Notes: generated by a model from the sequence alone, not told the origin. 14,448 nucleotides of DNA from Nocardioides ginsengisegetis (GCF_014138045.1 NZ_JACGXA010000004.1:1-14448), one strand, 5' to 3'; shown: positions 5,499 through 10,673, numbered from the stretch's first letter. Program-made: numbers and translations.

Positions 5499-6361
5499 TG
5501 CCGCGCATCCGCACCATCAAGCCCGACGCGTTCCTGAGCGAATCCCTGTCGTCCGTGCCCCGTGGCACCCGCTGGACATTCGCCGGCCTCTGGACCTACG
5601 CCGACGACAAGGGCCGAGCTCGCGACGACGCCCGACTCATCAAGGCCGCGCTCTACCCCCTCGACGACGACGTGACCCTGGCCGACGTCGCCCACGACCT
5701 CGACCTGCTGGCCGCAATCAGCGGGATCTGCCGCTACGTCGTCGAGAACCGCAACTACCTGCACATGCCGAAGTGGCACCACCAGAAGATCAACCGCCCC
5801 ACCCCCGCCAAGAGCCCCCCGTGCCCGATCCATGAGGGCGGCGGGAGCGGTCACGTACTCCCCACTGACAACTCAGTGATTAATCACGGAGGAATCACTG
5901 AGCCCTCAACGTGGGAAAGGAAGGGAAGGGAAGGGGAAATGGAAGGGGAAGGGAACGGAGAGTCCGCGACTGACGTCGCCGACGCGCCGAAGTCACTCGC
6001 TCTCGTGAACGACCAACGACCCGACGTTGATGGCATCTGCGAACACCTCGCCGGAGCCATCGAGGCCAACGGCAGCAAGCGACCAACCATCACCACCAGG
6101 TGGCGTTCTGCCGCCCGCCTCATGCTCGACAAGGACGGACGCAGCGCCGACGAGATCCACGGCGCGATCGAGTGGTGCCAGCGCGACGAGTTCTGGCGGG
6201 CCAACATCCTCAGCCTGCCGACCCTCCGCGAGAAGTACGACACCCTCCGGCTCCAAGCGCAGCGCAAGAGCGCCGCCACCCCGCGACAGGCCGCCGAAGC
6301 CGAGATGTGGGAGCGCGCCTACGCCCGCGCTGAGGCTCGCGAGATCGGGGCCGAGCGATGA
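5498..6361 (+). CDS. Phage replication initiation protein (DnaD/lambda O-like role), 287 aa
   Basis: The N-terminal half (about residues 1-105) begins VPRIRTIKPDAF and contains TFAGLWTYADDKGR, DDARLIKAALYPLDDD and HHQKINRPTPAK, the hallmark of a phage replication protein family with a winged-helix DNA-binding domain. A low-complexity linker (about 106-165) contains ERKGREGEMEGEGNGE. The C-terminal domain (about 170-265) has RPTITTRWRSAARLMLD and IEWCQRDEFWRANILSLPTL, typical of the second domain that contacts the replicative helicase or its loader. GTG 5498 is chosen because it shares a base with the previous TAG and starts exactly at the family's usual N-terminus. The linker-coding DNA carries iteron-like and purine-rich sequence (5872-5962), as in lambda, where the origin lies inside gene O. 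Confidence 0.82.
   Translation: MPRIRTIKPDAFLSESLSSVPRGTRWTFAGLWTYADDKGRARDDARLIKAALYPLDDDVTLADVAHDLDLLAAISGICRYVVENRNYLHMPKWHHQKINRPTPAKSPPCPIHEGGGSGHVLPTDNSVINHGGITEPSTWERKGREGEMEGEGNGESATDVADAPKSLALVNDQRPDVDGICEHLAGAIEANGSKRPTITTRWRSAARLMLDKDGRSADEIHGAIEWCQRDEFWRANILSLPTLREKYDTLRLQAQRKSAATPRQAAEAEMWERAYARAEAREIGAER
5872..5962. other. Candidate replication origin inside the initiator gene
   Basis: CTCAGTGATT (5872-5881) is mirrored perfectly by AATCACTGAG (5893-5902). Within it GTGATTAATCAC (5876-5887) is a 12-base palindrome, so the half-site AATCAC/GTGATT occurs three times within 31 bases. Directly after comes an almost pure purine block, uninterrupted at 5913-5939 and 5941-5955, built from repeats of GGGAA and GGGGAA. 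A/T-rich half-sites followed by a strand-asymmetric purine run, in the linker of the initiator gene, match the layout of origins located inside lambda O-type genes. The function is inferred from layout. Confidence 0.5.
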
Positions 6362-6768
6362 ACCCCCGCGAGGCCGTCGACCTGGCGCGCTACATGCGGG
6401 CGCACTTCCCCCAGCAGCCGATCGACGAGTTCACCGCCGATGCGCTTGCTGAGACGTTGCGCGAGTACCCAGCCACTGACTGCCGCAAGGCGGTGCTGAA
6501 CCTCGCCGAGCGTGGCGAGCATTGGTGCGCACCAACAGCCGTCAAGGCTGAGGTGAAGCGCATCCGCAACAAGCGGGTCGCAGACTATGGCCCGATTGAG
6601 CCGCCCGCAGGACTCGACCCTGATGACGTGCGCGGCTACCAGCGTTGGCTCGGCGCGATGCACAAGGAGATCGCGGACGGCACCCTCACCGCGCCGCCCG
6701 AGATTGAGGGCATGGTGCGCGACGTTCGCGAGCTCGGCCACATCGGTCAGGACGTGCCCGATGCCTGA
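6358..6768 (+). CDS. Helicase-loader-like replication accessory protein, 136 aa
   Basis: ATG 6358 overlaps the initiator's TGA. The mostly helical N-terminal 75 residues (NPREAVDLARYMRAHFPQQP, FTADALAETL, DCRKAVLNLAERG, FxAP-type WCAPTAVKAEVKRIRNKRV) resemble small phage proteins that sit beside the initiator and are related in pattern to helicase loaders such as the G39P/loader-and-inhibitor group. The C-terminal part starts PPAGLDPDDVRGYQRWLGAM, a segment frequent in actinobacterial phage loader-like proteins. It would bring the host or phage DnaB-type helicase to the origin. There is no ATPase motif, so it is not a DnaC-type loader. The loader role is an inference from position and pattern. 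Confidence 0.6.
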   Translation: MNPREAVDLARYMRAHFPQQPIDEFTADALAETLREYPATDCRKAVLNLAERGEHWCAPTAVKAEVKRIRNKRVADYGPIEPPAGLDPDDVRGYQRWLGAMHKEIADGTLTAPPEIEGMVRDVRELGHIGQDVPDA

Positions 6769-6904
6769 CGCCAAGCGCACCAAGCGCAGCCGCGAGGAGT
6801 ACGAGGACCTGATCGCGAAGGCCATGCGCGTCGGGGACATGGGTTGGGTCGAGTTCCTGACCACCCGCTTCGACCGCGACTACCCGGCAGGAGGCGACCA
6901 GTGA
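6761..6904 (+). CDS. Small basic protein, 47 aa
   Basis: ATG 6761 lies eight bases before the end of the loader-like gene. The product starts with a basic stretch (MPDAKRTKRSREEYEDLI) and continues as a helix (IAKAMRVGDMGWVEFLTTRF). It is too short for a catalytic domain. Coupling at both ends (GTGA with the following frame) supports translation. The family is not recognised; it may be an accessory of the loader or initiator. Confidence 0.5.
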   Translation: MPDAKRTKRSREEYEDLIAKAMRVGDMGWVEFLTTRFDRDYPAGGDQ

Positions 6905-6984
6905 CCCGCCACCCCACCACCGCGCCCGACCTTGAGACCACATCCGCTAGCACCGACCACACCGAGGAGCACGCGCATGGCTGA
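6901..6984 (+). CDS. Possible 27-aa coupling ORF
   Basis: GTG 6901 overlaps the previous TGA (GTGA), and the frame ends at 6984, overlapping the next gene's ATG (6977) by eight bases. The product is Thr- and His-rich with no recognisable feature. It may serve only to carry ribosomes to the next start; GAGGAG at 6964-6969 supplies that gene's ribosome-binding site. Weakly supported as a functional protein. Confidence 0.3.
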   Translation: MTRHPTTAPDLETTSASTDHTEEHAHG

Positions 6985-7540
6985 GACGCCGCAGAACGTC
7001 GACATTGAGCCGTTGACCGACGCCGAGTGGAACGCGATCTGCCGCGCCGCAGGAGAGCACTCGGACGACGCCTGCGATGCGCTGAAGGTGGCCGTCGAGC
7101 GCATCATCGCCGAGCGAGAGCGGGTCGCCGCTGAGATTGCCTGGGATGAGGGTGTCGCCCACTGCGAGGAGATTGCGGGCGTCGGCTACAACCAGCCCGG
7201 AGCAAGCTACGAGGGCGGGGACTCCAACCCTTACCGCGCCGCACCTGCCCCGCCCCAACCGGACCCGAGGAGGCCGACCGTGGCTGACGACCGCTGCCTG
7301 AACTGCAACCAGACCCTCCGGGTCATCAACTACGTACTCGGCGAGCGGCTGATGCATGTGGACCGCGATGCCTCGTTCCCGAGCGCGCAGAAGGGGACGG
7401 CGTGGCGACACTGCCGACAGCGAGTCGCCACCCTCCCGCCGACGCCTATTGATGGCCTCACAGACCCGTGCCCGACGCCGGAGTACGAGCCCGAGCGGCG
7501 CATAAGCCCCGACACGAACGAGGAGGCCGACCGTGGCTGA
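6977..7540 (+). CDS. Fused two-part protein, 187 aa, with a possible internal start
   Basis: The frame from ATG 6977 is open to 7540. Residues 1-90 are a helical unit (LTDAEWNAICRAAGEHSDD, ERERVAAEIAWDEG) ending in a GYNQPG ... DSNPYR segment of the kind that normally lies at the very end of small actinobacterial phage proteins. From residue 102 a second unit begins, VADDRCLNCNQTLRVINY, with a Cys pair, a WRHCRQR segment and the tail PERRISPDTN. A strong internal start exists: GAGGAGG at 7267-7273, then GTG 7280, in frame. The sequence before GTG 7280 is a copy of a junction cassette (see 7247-7287) that, read in another frame, ends the upstream gene at 7285-7287. I therefore infer two former genes joined by a frame change; both the 187-aa fusion and the 86-aa internal product are possible. 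Confidence 0.6.
   Translation: MAETPQNVDIEPLTDAEWNAICRAAGEHSDDACDALKVAVERIIAERERVAAEIAWDEGVAHCEEIAGVGYNQPGASYEGGDSNPYRAAPAPPQPDPRRPTVADDRCLNCNQTLRVINYVLGERLMHVDRDASFPSAQKGTAWRHCRQRVATLPPTPIDGLTDPCPTPEYEPERRISPDTNEEADRG
7247..7287 (+). repeat. Junction cassette copy 1 (ribosome-binding site plus start)
   Basis: This 41-base segment matches 7735-7775 at 39 positions. It holds ACCGGACCCGA (7258-7268), the ribosome-binding GAGGAGG (7267-7273), and CGACCGTGGCTGA with a GTG at 7280. Read in the frame ending at TGA 7285-7287 it encodes PAPTGPEEADRG-stop, almost the same tail as at copy 3, yet the gene above it runs through in another frame. It shares an identical 21-base end with copy 2 (7520-7540). 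Confidence 0.8.
7492..7511 (+). repeat. ERRISP repeat copy 1
   Basis: CGAGCGGCGCATAAGCCCCG, identical at all 20 bases to 7721-7740 and 8952-8971. In each copy it is read in the same frame as ERRISP near the end of a coding region. It is followed here within 9 bases by junction cassette copy 2. Confidence 0.85.
7520..7540 (+). repeat. Junction cassette copy 2 (short form)
   Basis: These 21 bases are identical to 7267-7287: a GAGGAGG ribosome-binding site, six bases, then GTGGCTGA, in which the GTG (7533) starts the next gene and the TGA (7538-7540) ends the previous one. The upstream half of the cassette (ACCGGACCCGA) is absent. The tail encoded is EEADRG-stop. Confidence 0.8.
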
Positions 7541-7775
7541 GTCCGTGCTCATCGGCTCGACATGGAGGCGCAACCCTCCAGGGCGTGAAGTCGTTCGGAT
7601 TGAACGCGTGTGGATGTACTCCGCCCTCGGCGACTCGGCAGAACTGACCGTGCGAGCACATCCAGTCACGGGAGGTAGGCCGCTCGTTGCGCCCGTCGAG
7701 TGGCTCCGCAAGCACTACACCGAGCGGCGCATAAGCCCCGCCCCGACCGGACCCGAGGAGGGCGACCGTGGCTGA
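7533..7775 (+). CDS. Small beta-rich protein, 80 aa, ERRISP tail
   Basis: GTG 7533 sits eight bases inside the previous gene with GAGGAGG at a six-base spacing, so the start is well defined. The body (SVLIGSTWRRNPPGREVVRI to EWLRKHYTER) looks like a small SH3-like beta barrel of a kind common in phage accessory genes: an initial GSTWRR strand, alternating valines, and a final helix WLRKHYT. The last 17 residues, ERRISPAPTGPEEGDRG, come entirely from the two DNA repeats (7721-7740 and 7735-7775), so the core domain probably ends around residue 62 and the tail is borrowed. Function unknown. Confidence 0.7.
   Translation: MAESVLIGSTWRRNPPGREVVRIERVWMYSALGDSAELTVRAHPVTGGRPLVAPVEWLRKHYTERRISPAPTGPEEGDRG
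7721..7740 (+). repeat. ERRISP repeat copy 2
   Basis: The same 20 bases as at 7492-7511, here fused directly to junction cassette copy 3, whose first six bases it shares (7735-7740). It encodes ERRISP at the end of the 80-aa protein. Confidence 0.85.
7735..7775 (+). repeat. Junction cassette copy 3
   Basis: Matches copy 1 (7247-7287) at 39 of 41 positions (differences at 7745 and 7762). It encodes PAPTGPEEGDRG-stop in the frame of the 80-aa gene and provides GAGGAGG (7755-7761) and GTG 7768 for the following gene. This is the most complete copy, with the ERRISP repeat attached on its left. Confidence 0.85.
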
Positions 7776-7959
7776 GCGAGGCCGAGGGTCCCGCCGAAGC
7801 GACGGCCACTGTCCGGCGTGCGGCGCTGAGTGCAGCGCGCCGCCTGCCAGCACCGACGCCCACCGCATGTGGGCCCAGCGCCACGCCGACGCGACCGGCC
7901 ACACCGCGTGTGTCATCACCGAATCCGTCCGCACCTACGAGCCGAGGAGCACCACGTGA
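7768..7959 (+). CDS. Zinc-finger protein, 63 aa
   Basis: GTG 7768 lies eight bases inside the previous gene behind the GAGGAGG of the junction cassette. After a short basic N-terminus (MAERGRGSRRSDG) the protein has CPACGAEC followed by DAHRMWAQRHADATGHTACV, so C-x2-C and two His six residues apart form a C2H2-like finger (about residues 15-45). The tail ITESVRTYEPRS is typical of this small phage family. It probably binds nucleic acid or a protein partner. The TGA overlaps the next GTG (GTGA). Confidence 0.65.
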   Translation: MAERGRGSRRSDGHCPACGAECSAPPASTDAHRMWAQRHADATGHTACVITESVRTYEPRSTT

Positions 7960-8138
7960 GCACCCGAGTCGCCTGCCAGTCCTGCCCCATCACGTTGCCC
8001 GTCGAGCAGTTCGTGGACCTCGTGTCAGGCGGGTGGGACATGACGCACACGTTCCAGCGCCCCGAGTTCAACGACGGCAAGGTCGTCGTCTGCCGAGGCA
8101 GGTTCGCCGCCCCGACCGGACCCGAGGGGGGCCGATGA
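7956..8138 (+). CDS. Small zinc-knuckle protein, 60 aa
   Basis: GTG 7956 is coupled to the previous TGA; the frame upstream of it (from ATG 7830) is a shadow of the preceding gene. CQSCPITLP gives a CxxC near the N-terminus, and a third Cys in VVVCRGRF may complete a site. The middle WDMTHTFQRPEFNDGKV is short and mixed. The last residues AAPTGPEGGR are encoded by junction cassette copy 4 rather than by the core. Function unknown. Confidence 0.55.
   Translation: MSTRVACQSCPITLPVEQFVDLVSGGWDMTHTFQRPEFNDGKVVVCRGRFAAPTGPEGGR
8107..8127 (+). repeat. Junction cassette copy 4 (upstream half only)
   Basis: CCGCCCCGACCGGACCCGAG plus one more G is identical to 7738-7758 of copy 3. After that the sequences part: here GGGGGGCCGATGAGC follows, with ATG 8135 in place of GTGGCTGA. 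The encoded tail is APTGPE then GGR-stop. The copy again sits over the ribosome-binding site of the following gene. Confidence 0.75.
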
Positions 8139-8386
8139 GCGGCGACGAGCCTGAGATCCTGCTGCGCACGAGCGACTACGTGCTGGACATCGAGTTCCGT
8201 TGTACAGACGAGGACCACCCTGCTGACGGGCCGACTTGGTCCCCGTACCGCCACCTCGACCCAACCACGCCGACCAACAAGGCGCTCGAGGCCGTCGAGA
8301 GACTGAACGCCGACGGTGCTGCGGAGTGCATGGAGTTCCGCCTGACCGGCACTCGCATCGACTCCGTGAAGGAGTTGCTGACATGA
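8135..8386 (+). CDS. Hypothetical protein, 83 aa
   Basis: ATG 8135 overlaps the previous gene by four bases, with a G-rich ribosome-binding site in the cassette. The sequence has a beta-type N-terminal half (EILLRTSDYVLDIEFRCTDE), a loop with DGPTWSPYRHLD, and a helix-strand end (NKALEAVERLNADGAA, CMEFRLTGTRIDSVKELLT). Two isolated Cys, no pair. I do not recognise the family. The end is coupled to the ART-like gene (ATGA at 8383). Confidence 0.6.
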   Translation: MSGDEPEILLRTSDYVLDIEFRCTDEDHPADGPTWSPYRHLDPTTPTNKALEAVERLNADGAAECMEFRLTGTRIDSVKELLT

Positions 8387-9033
8387 GCCCATCAGTCAGC
8401 GCCGCCGACGGCCAGGAGGCCGAGCGCCTCGGCAATTCGACGAAGCCGAACCCGGACCAGCCCGCCCGCTGCCCGTCGATCGACCCGCACGACACACTCC
8501 AGTGCGCCCGGCGCATCCACGAGGACGACCAGTGCGTCTTCGGCGGCATCGGCTGGAAGAAGGGCGAGCGGCCTCAGCGCGACGTCCCAGCATTCCTCTA
8601 CCACTGGTCGCCAGCCAGGAATCGGATCAGCATCGAGCGCGAAGGCCTACGCCCCGGATCTCCGTCGAACACCTTCCCCGAGTGGTCCCCGCCCCACATC
8701 TGTTACGGGGAGACGCCGGCCTCCGCGCTCGGCCTGACGCTGCTGCCCGACGAGCTCGACCTGTGGATGGTCCGGACCGACAGCCACAGGTTCACCCTGG
8801 CCAACGAGGGTGCGGAGTGGCGCAGCGCCGACCAGATCGAGGCGTGGTGGGTCGGCGGTCGACCTCCTCGTGACCCAGTCATCGACATGACCCCGGCCGA
8901 GCAGGCCGAGGCCGACGAGATCGTGGCCTACCTCCACGAGCAGGAGATTGCCGAGCGGCGCATAAGCCCCGAAACGCACCCAACCCCCACCACCACCGAG
9001 ACCGGCACCACGACAGGAGCAGCAGATGAGTGA
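8383..9033 (+). CDS. Possible ADP-ribosyltransferase-fold protein, 216 aa
   Basis: ATG 8383 overlaps the preceding TGA. Three parts are visible. Residues 29-55 (RCPSIDPHDTLQCARRIH, DDQCVFGG) form a Cys/His unit. Residues 71-160 hold FLYHWSPARNRISIEREGL with Y73-H74, then PPHICYGETPASALGL and DLWMVRTD, then EGAEWRSADQIEAWWVGG. The order YHxS ... IxxEGLRPG ... CYxxxPxxA ... E-W-R ... I is like ART-fold families (for example KptA- or DarT-like), in which an N-terminal His, a Tyr and a late Glu line the NAD site. Residues 169-190 are an acidic helix, and the end carries ERRISP copy 3. If ART-like, it would modify a host protein or nucleic acid. This rests on pattern, not alignment; a non-enzymatic phage family is possible. 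Confidence 0.5.
   Translation: MSPSVSAADGQEAERLGNSTKPNPDQPARCPSIDPHDTLQCARRIHEDDQCVFGGIGWKKGERPQRDVPAFLYHWSPARNRISIEREGLRPGSPSNTFPEWSPPHICYGETPASALGLTLLPDELDLWMVRTDSHRFTLANEGAEWRSADQIEAWWVGGRPPRDPVIDMTPAEQAEADEIVAYLHEQEIAERRISPETHPTPTTTETGTTTGAADE
8952..8971 (+). repeat. ERRISP repeat copy 3
   Basis: The same 20 bases as 7492-7511 and 7721-7740, about 1.2 kb downstream, read in the same frame (AERRISPE) near the end of the 216-aa protein. It is followed not by the junction cassette but by an unrelated Thr/Pro-rich tail. Confidence 0.85.
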
Positions 9034-9274
9034 GCGCGAGGACGACCTCAGGACGCTGGGCATCGAGCACGCCTTCGAACGCCTTGACCCCGACGGCTAT
9101 GGCTGGGCAGCGGGCGACGGTCCTAGTGCCGAGGAGGTCGTGGGGGCGCTCATCGCGGCCGGCTGGCGACCTCCCGCCCACCGCGGATCGCACGACTTCG
9201 ACAACCACGGACCAACCGACAACCTCGACTGCCCCGGATGCGTGGCCCCCGAGACTCCTGGAGACCAGCCGTGA
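9026..9274 (+). CDS. Hypothetical protein, 82 aa
   Basis: ATG 9026 lies eight bases inside the previous gene with AGGAG a short distance upstream. The N-terminal half is helical (REDDLRTLGIEHAFERLDP, AEEVVGALIAAGWRPPAH), a pattern reminiscent of small phage proteins in which GALIAAGWRPP is followed by a short tail. The C-terminal part DNLDCPGC has one CxxC near the end. The family's function is unknown to me. The TGA overlaps the next GTG. Confidence 0.6.
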   Translation: MSEREDDLRTLGIEHAFERLDPDGYGWAAGDGPSAEEVVGALIAAGWRPPAHRGSHDFDNHGPTDNLDCPGCVAPETPGDQP

Positions 9275-9660
9275 GCACCGTGAGCATCAACGAGACGTGC
9301 CGCTGTGGGGCGACGTTCAGGGCGAGCGGAGACACGTTTGCCGTCAGCAGACGCCAGGGGTCATTCGATGAGCAGCACGCCGGATGTCGCCAGATCGAGC
9401 CCGGCATGTGCGGCAACCCGAGCCCCGTGCTGGTCAAGCTCGGCACGCCGACGGCGGACTACTGCCAGTTGCGCACGAGTGCGCCTCCCGTGTCGTCCAC
9501 GTCCAGGGAGCGCCGACGAGCCCGCGACCGGACCCGACACCCACCGCGCCCGACTCACAGCCCCACACGGCCACCAACGATTCCGCGTCGCCTGGCCCGG
9601 AGCAACCGCCGACGACTGGATCGACTACGCAGACGAAGAGAGGGCCGTCGCGATGGCTGA
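9271..9660 (+). CDS. Cys-rich protein, 129 aa, with doubtful C-terminal half
   Basis: GTG 9271 is coupled to the previous stop. The first 75 residues look real: TCRCGATFRASGD, FDEQHAGCRQIE and MCGNPSPVLVKLG contain a zinc-ribbon-like set of Cys and His. From about residue 80 the product turns into Arg/Pro-rich low-complexity sequence (RERRRARDRTRHPPRPTHSP) that looks like the shadow of the frame used by the next gene. The DNA from about 9480 has better codon character in the +1 frame. Either the gene truly overlaps the next by about 180 bases, or a frame change has fused its end to nonsense. Confidence 0.5.
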   Translation: MSTVSINETCRCGATFRASGDTFAVSRRQGSFDEQHAGCRQIEPGMCGNPSPVLVKLGTPTADYCQLRTSAPPVSSTSRERRRARDRTRHPPRPTHSPTRPPTIPRRLARSNRRRLDRLRRRREGRRDG

Positions 9661-9733
9661 CGTTCTTGTGAAGACCAAGGGAGCGGTCGTCGTGTACGCC
9701 GTCAACATCATTGAAGACCAGGAGGCGGCGTGA
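9479..9733 (+). CDS. Hypothetical protein, about 84 aa, start uncertain
   Basis: The C-terminal 55 residues look coding: HQRFRVAWPGATADDWIDYA, DEERAVAMADVLVKTKG and AVVVYAVNIIEDQEA, a small strand-helix-strand unit. The start is unclear: GTG 9479 is the nearest plausible start giving the whole domain, but it lacks a clear ribosome-binding site, and ATG 9653 would remove most of the domain. The region 9479-9540 (PGSADEPATGPDTHRARLT) contains ACCGGACCCGA (9527-9537), the core of the junction cassettes. Its stop overlaps the GTG of the HTH gene. It may once have been the end of the gene above, in a shifted frame. Confidence 0.45.
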   Translation: MRLPCRPRPGSADEPATGPDTHRARLTAPHGHQRFRVAWPGATADDWIDYADEERAVAMADVLVKTKGAVVVYAVNIIEDQEAA

Positions 9734-10533
9734 ACAGCGAGTGCAAGTGCGGACGACCAACCCGAGACGCCGCCTACGTGTGCGACACCTGCGGGGACGA
9801 ACTCGCCCGCGCCCTCGGTGACGTGACCTGGTTGGCCGAGGAGCTCGAAACCACCATCACGCGCCAGAGAGGCGTCGACTACCGCGGCGTCGGAGGCAGT
9901 AGTGGCGGCAAGAAGCCCTCAGAACGCCCCTCTCCCGTCCAATGGGGCGCCAGTGAGGCTCGGGGAGACCTCAGAGCCCTGCTCGTCTCATGGGCGCTGT
10001 TCTGTGAGGCTGAGGGGGTCAGGAACTCCTCGCCCTACCCCGGGCTGCCCGACGACGACCTCCCCGCCCTGTCCGGCTGGCTACTCTGGCGGGTCGACGG
10101 GCTGACCCTCAACGAGATCGGCTCCGATGCCGTCGAGGAGATCACCTCGGCCGTCGCCCACTGTCGTCGCGTCATCGACGTGGCCCCCGACAAGTGGTAC
10201 GCCGGCCCCTGCAACCAGGAGACCGAAGGCGTCGAATGTGGTGCCGACCTGTACGCCCTCTCCGCAAAGGGCAACGTCTCCTGCGGCGTGTGCTCGGCAA
10301 GCTACGACGTGGCCGAGCGTCGGAAGTGGCTCCTTGAGGCCGCTGAGGACAGGCTAGCCGATGCCGCCACCCTCGCCCGGTCAGTGTCCTGGCTCGGCGC
10401 ACTACCCCTCAACGCAGCACGCATCCGCAAGTGGGCCGAGCGCGGCCGGATTGTCGCCAAGGGACACCACGGGCAGAAGCCGCTGTATCGCATCGGGGAC
10501 GCCATCGACCTGCTCGCCAAGGAGGCATCGTGA
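9730..10533 (+). CDS. Zinc-finger and helix-turn-helix DNA-binding protein, 267 aa
   Basis: GTG 9730 overlaps the previous TGA. The N-terminus is a zinc knuckle with C5, C7, C18 and C21 (CKCG ... VCDTC). Residues about 28-60 (WLAEELETTITRQRGVDYRG) lead into a helical middle with the RGDLRALLVSWALFCEAEG segment. Near residues 155-185 a second Cys set occurs (PCNQETEGVECG, then CGVC). The C-terminal part (about 186-265) has DVAERRKWLLEAAEDRLADA, then LPLNAARIRKWAERGRIVAK and GQKPLYRIGDAIDLL, the pattern of a MerR-like/excisionase-like winged HTH. The architecture is frequent in actinobacterial phages. It is the last gene before the non-coding gap at 10534-10782 and may regulate transcription there; that is inference. 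Confidence 0.8.
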   Translation: MNSECKCGRPTRDAAYVCDTCGDELARALGDVTWLAEELETTITRQRGVDYRGVGGSSGGKKPSERPSPVQWGASEARGDLRALLVSWALFCEAEGVRNSSPYPGLPDDDLPALSGWLLWRVDGLTLNEIGSDAVEEITSAVAHCRRVIDVAPDKWYAGPCNQETEGVECGADLYALSAKGNVSCGVCSASYDVAERRKWLLEAAEDRLADAATLARSVSWLGALPLNAARIRKWAERGRIVAKGHHGQKPLYRIGDAIDLLAKEAS

Positions 10534-10578
10534 GCCTCGCGCGCGGGATTGTCCCCGACACGTAACAAAGATCAAGAG

Positions 10579-10607
10579 TTGACTTGCGCCAATGGTTGTG
10601 CATGTGT
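10579..10607 (+). promoter_or_regulatory. Promoter-like element
   Basis: TTGACT at 10579-10584 matches the -35 consensus well. No clean TATAAT lies 17 bases on (the hexamer there, at 10602, is ATGTGT). An odd palindrome TGTGTCACA at 10603-10611 overlaps this region and could be an operator. The gap is the first sizeable non-coding stretch in the window and A/T content rises here (around ACAAAGATCAAGAGTTGAC), which supports a promoter. A very short frame (10530-10565) follows the HTH gene and is not counted as a gene. Confidence 0.4.
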
Positions 10608-10614
10608 CACACTC

Positions 10615-10637
10615 GGGTTGGGCGATACGCCCATCCC
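10615..10637 (+). other. Small hairpin in the intergenic gap
   Basis: TGGGCG (10619-10624) pairs with CGCCCA (10628-10633) around an ATA loop, and GGG (10615-10617) pairs with CCC (10635-10637) across one mismatch. It lies between the promoter-like element and the terminator-like hairpin, so a transcript from the promoter would contain two adjacent stem-loops. Confidence 0.5.
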
Positions 10638-10639
10638 AA

Positions 10640-10673
10640 AAACGCCCCAAGTCCTCACCGGCCTGGGGCGTTT
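10640..10673 (+). terminator. Terminator-like hairpin (bidirectional form)
   Basis: AAACGCCCCA (10640-10649) pairs perfectly with TGGGGCGTTT (10664-10673) around a 14-base loop. On the + strand only three T follow the GC stem before GGC; on the - strand the stem is followed by five T (from AAAAA at 10638-10642), so it is stronger as a - strand terminator although no - strand genes are seen. It probably ends or attenuates the early operon. From here to the next gene at 10783 I see no further element apart from the ribosome-binding AGGGGG at 10771-10776. Confidence 0.65.

Noticed and set aside
6947..7711. A 254-codon reading frame on the - strand
   Set aside because: It lies opposite several coupled + strand genes with ribosome-binding sites and recognisable Cys patterns; long open frames on the opposite strand are expected in GC-rich DNA. 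The translated sequence shows no domain.
7492..8971. The three 20-base repeats considered as a CRISPR remnant
   Set aside because: Spacing is irregular (about 210 and 1210 bases), the repeats lie in coding sequence in a constant frame and no spacer-like units exist.
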